From Treponema sp. UBA4692 (GTDB lineage: Bacteria; Spirochaetota; Spirochaetia; Treponematales; Treponemataceae): a DNA stretch of 5,937 nucleotides. Under the pieces are notes generated by a model. That model was given only the letters and a program-made list of their open reading frames with translations, ran no database searches and was not told the origin of the DNA. Position 1 is the stretch's first letter; every line of letters begins with the position of its first letter. Shown piece by piece: positions 1 to 5,772 of this stretch. The position numbers and the translations under genes were made by a program. The stretch is taken from contig DHKO01000016.1 in NCBI GenBank assembly GCA_002404895.1, forward strand, positions 1 to 5,937, read 5' to 3'.

Positions 1-21
1 TACCAACTGAGCTAAGGGATC
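1..21 (-). tRNA. tRNA 5' end, partial (anticodon outside window)
   Basis: Read on the minus strand from 21 to 1, the sequence gives a 7-nt acceptor arm (GATCCCT), T8, A9, then D-stem GCTC and D-loop AGTTGGTA. This matches the A-box consensus of bacterial tRNAs. The rest of the gene, including the anticodon, lies beyond the left edge, so the amino acid cannot be assigned. It lies 25 nt downstream of tRNA-Asp on the same strand and is probably processed from the same precursor. Confidence 0.85.
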
Positions 22-24
22 ATC

Positions 25-44
25 TCTGATTTTATGAAATCAGA
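25..44. repeat. 8-bp inverted repeat between the two tRNA genes
   Basis: TCTGATTT (25-32) and AAATCAGA (37-44) are perfect reverse complements around a 4-nt loop. The hairpin fills most of the 25-nt tRNA spacer. It is not followed by a T-tract on the minus strand, and another tRNA follows, so it does not look like a terminator. A role in tRNA precursor processing is possible but is only inference; it could also be chance. Confidence 0.5.
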
Positions 45-46
45 AG

Positions 47-120
47 CGGGATGTGCGGGGCTCGAACCCGCGATCTCCGGCGTGACAGGCCAGCGCGATA
101 ACCAGCTTCGCTAACACCCC
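47..120 (-). tRNA. tRNA-Asp (anticodon GUC)
   Basis: On the minus strand, acceptor GGGGTGT (120-114) pairs with ACATCCC near the 3' end, with one G-T wobble, followed by discriminator G at 47. G73 is the identity base expected for tRNA-Asp. The anticodon stem CTGGC/GCCGG encloses loop CTGTCAC with anticodon GTC. The T-arm is GCGGG-TTCGAGC-CCCGC and matches the B-box. The length is 74 nt without CCA. The bases after the discriminator read CTT, so CCA must be added after transcription. The gene heads a minus-strand tRNA cluster. Confidence 0.97.
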
Positions 121-140
121 AATCAACGTTCAACGTGAGT

Positions 141-172
141 ATTATATTATACAGATTGCAAAAAACAGTCAA
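141..172 (-). promoter_or_regulatory. sigma70-type promoter for the tRNA cluster
   Basis: On the minus strand, TTGACT (172-167, five of six matches to TTGACA) lies upstream of the overlapping -10 series TATAATATAAT (151-141). The first TATAAT leaves a 15-bp spacer and the second 20 bp. The intermediate TAATAT (149-144) gives the ideal 17 bp with a weaker hexamer. Transcription would start roughly 15-20 nt before the tRNA-Asp 5' end, which suits a stable-RNA promoter. The leader also contains a direct repeat TCAACGT at 123-129 and 130-136 (+ strand). Confidence 0.65.
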
Positions 173-528
173 TATCTCAAAACAGAAAATTTGATTATTT
201 TTCAATTTTTTTGAAATTTTTTGATTCGCTTTTTATCACTTAGTTTTTCGTGATTTTTAGATTTCATAATTTCCGCTTTTTCCATAAATCAAAATCTCGC
301 GCTGAAATCATCTTTCTATTAAAAAATGAGATTTTTCAAAATCGATAGAGTTCTAAAGTTTTATGGAATATAATTATTGAAGATTTTTGTGATTTTTTAG
401 ACTTTCTAAGAATACGATGAAAAAAATCATTAAAAGGCGCGGCCGGAAATGCGATTTTCAAAAAGTTCAATCATCACACGGCAAAACCACTTTGCGAATT
501 TTTACTGCGCGATGCCGCACAAATCAAA
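173..528. other. Divergent AT-rich intergenic region, no supported gene
   Basis: This stretch separates the minus-strand tRNA cluster from the + strand surface-protein genes. It is very AT-rich up to about 430, then becomes more GC-rich (GGCGCGGCCGG at 436-446). T-tracts of 5-7 nt occur at 198-202, 206-212, 217-222, 230-234, 244-248, 254-258 and 277-281. Weak AT-rich hairpins can be drawn: TTTCAA/TTGAAA around 200-215, and 394-401 with 405-412 (one wobble). The longest open frame I checked, 417-539, encodes 40 mostly basic residues without a ribosome site, and I do not call it a gene. Confidence 0.7.
346..374 (+). promoter_or_regulatory. Candidate promoter for the surface-protein pair
   Basis: A perfect -10 hexamer TATAAT lies at 369-374. 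At a 17-bp spacing the -35 position is TAGAGT (346-351), which matches TTGACA at only three positions, and no TGn extension precedes the -10. In a region this AT-rich a chance TATAAT is quite likely. If real, the transcript would start near 381 and carry a leader of about 160 nt before the first gene. Confidence 0.3.
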
Positions 529-549
529 ATGGAGAATAAAATGAAAAAA
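521..549 (+). repeat. 29-nt translation-start block, copy 1 (identical at 2933-2961)
   Basis: This block spans the ribosome-binding site, an upstream in-frame ATG, the true start codon and the first Lys codons of the first surface-protein gene. The same 29 bases recur without a mismatch at the start of the second gene. Sequence just outside differs. The shared start region indicates that the duplication copied the translation signal with the gene, or that it is kept the same by selection or conversion. Confidence 0.85.
531..534 (+). promoter_or_regulatory. Shine-Dalgarno GGAG that fixes the start at 541
   Basis: GGAG lies 6 nt before ATG 541, an ideal spacing. The ATG at 529 overlaps this motif and has no purine-rich site of its own upstream, so 541 is the more likely start. 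It also puts a normal Met-Lys-Lys signal peptide at the very N-terminus. Confidence 0.8.
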
Positions 550-2865
550 ACAGCTTTCAAAATTTCAGTTCTAATAATTCTTTCGCTGATTCAAATTTTG
601 CCGGCTTTTTCACAGGCAAAACAAACTCAAACACAAAACGGCAGGGCGATTTCTTTTGTTCCAAAGTTTGAGCTTAAAATAAATGAAAAAGGAATGCCGG
701 GCGCAGTCTCGGGGAAAAGCGCATTGTGCGAAATCAGCTCGGTTGTCTACGAGCCGAAAAGTCCGCTTGAGCCGGACTCGTTTTTTTGCGCAACTGTAAC
801 TTACAAGGCTACTGGCAAAAATTATTTTACAGAGCAGACAAAAACATCTCCAGCAAATAAGACAGAGGCTAAAATCATAAAAGGAGACAAAAAAACTCTC
901 GTTGTAAAATACACAAAAACGCAGATTCAAAAAGATAAAGAGCCTGCCGCAGCAAAAAGAAGCATAAAACAAGAAAAAGAAACTGAAAAAGCAAAAACGC
1001 TTGCAAGCGACACTTCAATTCAAGAGCAATGGAAAGGCGCGCCAGCAATTTTAAGACAGACTCCGTTTGAATTTGAAGGCGGAAACGGAACTGTTGAAAA
1101 TCCGTTCTTAATAAAAACAGCAGAGCAGCTTAACTCAATCAGATTCGGGCTTGATTTTCATTACAAGCTGATTTCAGACATCGACCTTTCAAAATGGGGC
1201 AACTGGATTCCAATCGGCGGAACTCCAGCTTTCGGCGGAAGTCATGGCGGGCAAGGTTTTCAAGCGGCGGATAAAGGAAGCGGAAAATTTTCAGGCTCGC
1301 TCGACGGAAACGGCCACGTGATTTCAGGAATGACGATAATCGACCACAGAGACGACATCTTTATGGGAGAAGATTTTGCGGAACGTTCTTACGCGCTTTT
1401 TGCCGAAATGGTTAGGCCAAAAGATTTCAGACAAGCGCAAAACAACTTTGTAAATGATCTCGGAATCATAAACTACACAATCGATGTAAGCTATAAAAAA
1501 TTAAAAAATGGCTGCACACTAAATGCGGCGGCTCTTTCTCCAAACACATCGAGCAGAACATTTGAAAACTGCTATTCTTCAGGCGGAAAAATCAAAATCC
1601 ACGCAAGCCGCGCTGACGAGCAGGAAAACACTTTGTTCATTTACGCAGGCGGACTTCTTTCTTCAATTGACAACACAAAAGTCATAAACTGCTACAACAC
1701 ATCTCCGCTCATAATCACAACAAGCGACACAGACTATATAAACACACAAATCGGAAGCAAGCGAATGGTTATGGCAGGAGGAATCGCAAGGCGGGCGGAA
1801 TACAGCAAAATCACAGGTTGCATGAACTCAGGCGAAATTTCAGTTCCTTATGCAAACTGGGGACTTGCTGCCCTTTCCGGTGGAATTGTTGCGAGAGTCG
1901 GAATAAGCGACGCCCCGGAAAACATTTACAATCGCTCACCAAAAGAAGCAACATGCATCACAAGCTGCTACAACATCGGAACAATCCGAGGAACTTACGT
2001 TGGCGGAATTATGGGCTACACAGGAACAGACTGCTACGTAAGCGACTGCTACAACGCAGGAACTCTTGAAATCGACGAGCTGAATCCGAACAAGGAGCCT
2101 TCCCTGATAATCAAGGCCGACATCGCCATTCCAGTCTGCAAAATTTTTGATTACGGAAAAAAATACGTTCACGACAACGGAATAAAAATCGTTTCAGGCG
2201 ACATGTGGACAGATTCTCCAAAGATCGGAAGAAAAATCCTAAAGGCGATTCCAGAAGACAAGCTTGGAATCAAGCCAAGCGCGCCACAAGCTCCAGTTCA
2301 AGTCGCAGGATTTTCAGATGTGAACTCAAACGACATTTTCGCGCTTTCTGTTCCCTGGGCAGTTGAAAAAGGAATCGCAAAGCCTTCGTCAAAAACAACA
2401 TTCTCCCCGAATGAGCCTTGCACGCGAGGACAAGTTCTCACATACATTTACCGCTGGAACGGCTCGCCAAAATCCTCAATAAAAAATCCGTTCAAAGATG
2501 TAAAGCCAAGCGACAGTTTTTACAACGCGGCTCTCTGGGCTTACGAAAAAGGCCTTTTCAAAGGAAGCGCGCTAAACGGAAACGCTCCTTGCACGCGAGG
2601 AGACGCAGTCGAATTTTTATGGAAATACGCGAATTCCTATCCGATGAATCCGGCGGACAATTTTACAGACGTTCTGCGCTCGTCAAAATATCATTCCGCT
2701 GTTTCCTGGGCTTACTGGATGAGAATCGCGACAGGCACAACACAAACAGCATTCGAACCTGAATCAGATTGCACAAAAGCGCAAATCGTAACGTTCATTT
2801 ATAATCTTGAATATTCGCACTTTATGGACTGGCTCAAAATGAGTTTAGAATCATCAGGACAATAA
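541..2865 (+). CDS. Secreted SLH-anchored GLUG/beta-helix surface protein, copy 1 (774 aa)
   Basis: Likely a cell-envelope surface protein with no enzymatic motif; the ligand is unknown. Residues count from Met541. Residues 1-24 form a signal peptide (MKK, hydrophobic core, PAFS|Q) without a lipobox Cys, so it is not a lipoprotein. Residues 43-127 form a small beta-rich module (FELKINEKGMP...ATVTYKATGKNYF) like the Ig-like modules of anaerobe surface proteins; this assignment is weak. A charged linker follows at 128-163. From 174, GGNGTVENPFLIKT...YKLISDIDL...FSGSLDGNGHVISGMTI is the module that typically opens GLUG/beta-helix regions. GLUG-like coils to about 510 end in NCY/GCM/SCY/DCY motifs, with Cys at 344, 384, 427, 476 and 503. 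A connector at 536-580 precedes three SLH repeats at 591-643, 649-698 and 707-756, with signature motifs TRGQ, TRGD and TKAQ. SLH repeats bind wall polysaccharide in known cases. It is followed 87 nt later by its paralogue, with no terminator seen. ATG 529 would add four residues (MENK). Confidence 0.9.
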   Translation: MKKTAFKISVLIILSLIQILPAFSQAKQTQTQNGRAISFVPKFELKINEKGMPGAVSGKSALCEISSVVYEPKSPLEPDSFFCATVTYKATGKNYFTEQTKTSPANKTEAKIIKGDKKTLVVKYTKTQIQKDKEPAAAKRSIKQEKETEKAKTLASDTSIQEQWKGAPAILRQTPFEFEGGNGTVENPFLIKTAEQLNSIRFGLDFHYKLISDIDLSKWGNWIPIGGTPAFGGSHGGQGFQAADKGSGKFSGSLDGNGHVISGMTIIDHRDDIFMGEDFAERSYALFAEMVRPKDFRQAQNNFVNDLGIINYTIDVSYKKLKNGCTLNAAALSPNTSSRTFENCYSSGGKIKIHASRADEQENTLFIYAGGLLSSIDNTKVINCYNTSPLIITTSDTDYINTQIGSKRMVMAGGIARRAEYSKITGCMNSGEISVPYANWGLAALSGGIVARVGISDAPENIYNRSPKEATCITSCYNIGTIRGTYVGGIMGYTGTDCYVSDCYNAGTLEIDELNPNKEPSLIIKADIAIPVCKIFDYGKKYVHDNGIKIVSGDMWTDSPKIGRKILKAIPEDKLGIKPSAPQAPVQVAGFSDVNSNDIFALSVPWAVEKGIAKPSSKTTFSPNEPCTRGQVLTYIYRWNGSPKSSIKNPFKDVKPSDSFYNAALWAYEKGLFKGSALNGNAPCTRGDAVEFLWKYANSYPMNPADNFTDVLRSSKYHSAVSWAYWMRIATGTTQTAFEPESDCTKAQIVTFIYNLEYSHFMDWLKMSLESSGQ

Positions 2866-2952
2866 AGGCAAACAAGACAATAAAAAATGGAAAAACAGTC
2901 ATTGAGCTAGACTGAATGCCAAAAGCAAAAAAAAATCAAAATGGAGAATAAA
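2866..2952 (+). other. Short spacer between the paralogues, no terminator seen
   Basis: The spacer is 87 nt and A-rich. The only inverted repeat noticed is CAGTC...GACTG (5 bp, 9-nt loop, about 2896-2914), and it is followed by A-runs rather than a T-tract. No good -35/-10 pair is visible. This favours read-through from the first gene into the second, that is, a two-gene operon. Confidence 0.55.
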
Positions 2953-2961
2953 ATGAAAAAA
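2933..2961 (+). repeat. 29-nt translation-start block, copy 2 (identical at 521-549)
   Basis: This is an exact repeat of the 29 bases around the first gene's start, containing GGAG (2943-2946) 6 nt before ATG 2953. As in copy 1, an upstream in-frame ATG (2941) overlaps the ribosome site and is unlikely to be used, so 2953 is chosen as the start. Confidence 0.85.
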
Positions 2962-5766
2962 TCAATTTTCAGGATTTTTATCTTGACAGGCGCGCTTGCG
3001 TTTCTTGCAATTCCAGCTTTCTCGCAGACAAAAAGGACGCAGTCATCAAAAACTCAGACATCAACGCAGAGAAAAACGGCTTCGTCATCGCAAACAAAGT
3101 CGCAATCTTCGAAATCGGCGCAAACGCAAAAGTCAAAATCGACGCAAAGTAAAATGCAATCTTCGCGAAGTCAAACCCAAACAACGCAAAATCAGACGCA
3201 GCAAAAATCGCAGCCGCAAAGCCAAACTCAAAGCTCACAATCTCAAAACGGAACGGCGATTGATTCTATCTACGGATTCGAGCTTAAAATCGATGAAAAA
3301 GGAATGCCGAATCTGACTTCAACCGAAAAGACAAAATACAAAGTCGAGTCTGTCGTCTACGAGCCGGAAGGTCCGCTTGCGCCGAATTCTTTTGTATCTG
3401 CCACGGCAACGTTAAAAGCGGTGAACGGAAATTATTTTATGCCGCAGACAAAAACAATAAGAGGAAGCAAAACCGCCCCGAAAATCATAAAGCTTTCAAA
3501 AACTGTAGCCGTCGTAAAATATTCGGCTTGGGTTGAAGCAAAAAACGAGCTTTCAGAACGCGAATTAAAAGAAAAAAACAAAGAGCTTGGAAAAGGCGAA
3601 ATTCCGCATCCGAGAGTGCGCGTTGCAAAAGGCAAAAAATACGACCCGGTGGCAAGCATTTATGAAAACGCGAAAACATTCCAGCCGTCTGTAATCCGAA
3701 ATTATCCGACAACAAAAAGCATAAGCTCAAGAACGCTTCCGAACACGGTGGAAATTTACGACCTCAACGCGGAAAGGGATTTTCCCGGAGCTGTGGGAAA
3801 CTGGTATCTGATTCAGGACGGAAACAAATACGGCTATGTTCCGTCATCATGCGTTAAAGATGTCGTAAAAGAAAATTTCTGGGAAGGCGCGCCGGCAGTC
3901 TTAAAGGAAACTCCGTTCAAATTCGAGGGCGGAAACGGAACTGAAGAAAATCCGTTCTTAATCAAGACACCAGAGCAGCTAAATTCAATCAGATTCGGGC
4001 TTTCAAGGCACTACAAGCTGGTTTCAGATATCGACCTTTCAAAATGGGGCAACTGGATTCCAATCGGCGGCACTCCGGCTTATGGCGGCTCTTACGGCGG
4101 CCAGGGCGAGCATGAGGGCGACTACGACAGCGGAAAATTCACAGGCTCGCTCGACGGAAACGGCCACGTAATCTCAGGAATGACGATAATCGACCACAGA
4201 GACGACATCTTCATGGGCAAAAACGAGGCAAGCCGCTCCTACGCTCTCTTTGCGCAAACGTCTCCGCAGACAGTCAACAAAGAACTAAAGGACGCGGTCA
4301 TAAAAAATCTCGGAGTCGTAAACTACACAATCGATTTGAGCTACACAAAAATGAAATACAACTGCTATCTCAATGTGGCGGCTCTTTCAAGCTATCCGAC
4401 AAGGCTGACCGTGGAAAACTGCTACACTTCAGGCGGAAAAATCAAAATCCACACAGACCGCGCAGGAAGCCAAACAAATAGAGTCTTTATCGTTGCAGGA
4501 GGAATGTTCGCCGAAGTTTCATACGCGAATATCACAAACTGCTACAACACATCTCCGCTCATCGTAACGACAAGAGACACAGACTATATGAACTACAATT
4601 ATTTAAGCAATCTAACAGGAATCCGCTCCGTAATCGCAGGAGGAATAGCAGGGCGAATGGAATACACACACATCACAGGCTGCATGAACGCGGGCGAAGT
4701 CAACATTCCTTACTCAAATTTCGGAGTGGGAAACGCGCTTGTAGGCGGAATCGTCGCAAAAGTTACGATTGGAGACGGCTCACATGCCATTTACGATTTG
4801 CCTCCAGAAAAAGCAAGCACAATAACAAGCTGCTACAACATCGGAAAACTTACAGGAACTGTAGTCGGCGGAATCATGGGCAACACAGGAACAGACTGCT
4901 ACGTAAGCGACTGCTACAACGTTGGCGAGCTTGTAATCGACGAGGACAATCCGCAAATAGACCATCTCGCGATTTTCAAGGACGGCATAATCTGCAAAGG
5001 AAGCGCGACTCTCGACTACGGCAAAAAATACGTTCACGACAACGGAATAAATGTTGTTCATGGCAGCAGATGGATAGATTCACCAACGCTCGGAAGAAAA
5101 ATCCTAAAGGCTATCCCAGAAGACAAGCTCGGAATCAAGCCAAGCGAGAGTGAAAAAGAGACGCAAGTCGGAAATTTTTCAGATGTGATGTCAAACGACT
5201 ATTTTGCGCGTTCTGTTCCGTGGGCGGTTGAAAAAGGAATCGCAAAGCCTTCATCAAAAACAACATTCTCCCCGAACGAGCCTTGCACTCGCGGCCAAGT
5301 TTTCACATACATTTACCGCTGGCAAGGCTCTCCAAAAGTTTCAGGCAAAAATCCGTTCAAAGACGTAAAGCCAAGCGACACTTTCTATAACGCGGCTCTT
5401 TGGGCTTATAAAGAAGGACTTTTAGGCGGAGACACATTCAACGGAAACAAGCCTTGCACAAGAGGCGAAGCCCTCGAAATCTTGTGGAAATACACAGGCT
5501 CAATGTCGATGATTGCGATTGACGAATTTACCGACGTTCCGCGCTCGTCAAAATATCAGCAGCCGGTCGCGTGGGCGTACTACGGCGCAATCGCAAGGCC
5601 AATCACAAAAACCACGTTCGAGCCGGAATCAGTCTGCACAAAAGCGCAGATTGTAACGTTCATTTACCAAACTGAACACACCGGCCTTATGGACTGGAAA
5701 ACCATGCAAAATATGACTCCGGACGATATAAATCCAGCTGACATACTCAAAAAACTCGGGCTTTAA
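2953..5766 (+). CDS. Secreted SH3b/GLUG beta-helix/SLH surface protein, copy 2 (937 aa)
   Basis: Paralogue of the preceding gene with two extra parts; the role is inferred as a wall-anchored surface or periplasmic protein. Residues count from Met2953. Residues 1-24 are a signal peptide (PAFS|Q, no lipobox). Residues 25-98 are almost only Q, S, T and K/R, a flexible stalk-like segment. Residues 105-192 hold the same small beta-rich module as copy 1. A charged linker at about 193-243 is followed by a bacterial SH3-like domain at 245-304 (VIRNYPTT...TVEIYDL...GNWYLIQDGNKYGYV). SH3b domains commonly bind peptidoglycan peptides. From 310 come the GGNGTEENPFLIKT module and GLUG-like coils, with motif Cys at 490, 530, 577, 627 and 654. 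A connector spans 687-731. Three SLH repeats lie at 742-794, 800-849 and 858-908, with TRGQ, TRGE and TKAQ. SLH1 matches copy 1 at 48 of 53 positions by my count. The C-terminal tail is longer than in copy 1 and differs. Probably translated from the same mRNA as copy 1, with its own GGAG site. ATG 2941 would add MENK. Confidence 0.9.
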   Translation: MKKSIFRIFILTGALAFLAIPAFSQTKRTQSSKTQTSTQRKTASSSQTKSQSSKSAQTQKSKSTQSKMQSSRSQTQTTQNQTQQKSQPQSQTQSSQSQNGTAIDSIYGFELKIDEKGMPNLTSTEKTKYKVESVVYEPEGPLAPNSFVSATATLKAVNGNYFMPQTKTIRGSKTAPKIIKLSKTVAVVKYSAWVEAKNELSERELKEKNKELGKGEIPHPRVRVAKGKKYDPVASIYENAKTFQPSVIRNYPTTKSISSRTLPNTVEIYDLNAERDFPGAVGNWYLIQDGNKYGYVPSSCVKDVVKENFWEGAPAVLKETPFKFEGGNGTEENPFLIKTPEQLNSIRFGLSRHYKLVSDIDLSKWGNWIPIGGTPAYGGSYGGQGEHEGDYDSGKFTGSLDGNGHVISGMTIIDHRDDIFMGKNEASRSYALFAQTSPQTVNKELKDAVIKNLGVVNYTIDLSYTKMKYNCYLNVAALSSYPTRLTVENCYTSGGKIKIHTDRAGSQTNRVFIVAGGMFAEVSYANITNCYNTSPLIVTTRDTDYMNYNYLSNLTGIRSVIAGGIAGRMEYTHITGCMNAGEVNIPYSNFGVGNALVGGIVAKVTIGDGSHAIYDLPPEKASTITSCYNIGKLTGTVVGGIMGNTGTDCYVSDCYNVGELVIDEDNPQIDHLAIFKDGIICKGSATLDYGKKYVHDNGINVVHGSRWIDSPTLGRKILKAIPEDKLGIKPSESEKETQVGNFSDVMSNDYFARSVPWAVEKGIAKPSSKTTFSPNEPCTRGQVFTYIYRWQGSPKVSGKNPFKDVKPSDTFYNAALWAYKEGLLGGDTFNGNKPCTRGEALEILWKYTGSMSMIAIDEFTDVPRSSKYQQPVAWAYYGAIARPITKTTFEPESVCTKAQIVTFIYQTEHTGLMDWKTMQNMTPDDINPADILKKLGL
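3025..3246 (+). repeat. Low-complexity Q/S/T/K coding segment
   Basis: This encodes 74 residues built almost wholly from Gln, Ser, Thr, Lys and Arg, with short motifs such as SQTQ, KSQ and SSKS recurring irregularly. The codons (caa, tca/tcg, aca/acg, aaa) give a purine- and CA-rich strand prone to slippage or unequal exchange. The paralogue has only about 8 comparable residues (QAKQTQTQ), so the segment expanded in one copy or was lost in the other. No hydrophobic heptads are seen, so it is probably disordered. Confidence 0.85.
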
Positions 5767-5772
5767 CGATTT

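Noticed and set aside
411..419. AATACGATG upstream of the first gene as a stray copy of the 40-bp repeat
   Set aside because: Only about seven bases match the core and no palindrome partner is present.
417..539. Small 40-aa basic open frame (MKKIIKRRGRK...) ending just before the first surface-protein start
   Set aside because: There is no convincing ribosome site before ATG 417, the composition is unremarkable, and open frames of this size are expected by chance. A leader-peptide role cannot be supported from this sequence alone.
529..540. Upstream ATG (529; likewise 2941) as the real start
   Set aside because: The codon overlaps the GGAG ribosome site of the next ATG, has no site of its own, and would place MENK before a standard MKK signal peptide.
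1936..2172. Minus-strand open frame, with a similar one at 4780-5061
   Set aside because: Both lie antisense to the same Cys-rich beta-helix region of the paralogues. They are open because the sense codons are similar, show no ribosome site, and encode low-complexity V/A/C-rich sequence.
2996..3316. Arg/Lys-rich + strand open frame inside the second gene, and other overlapping frames in both genes
   Set aside because: It is a frame-shifted reading of the Q/S/T/K-coding repeat. The main frame has a signal peptide and recognisable domains throughout.
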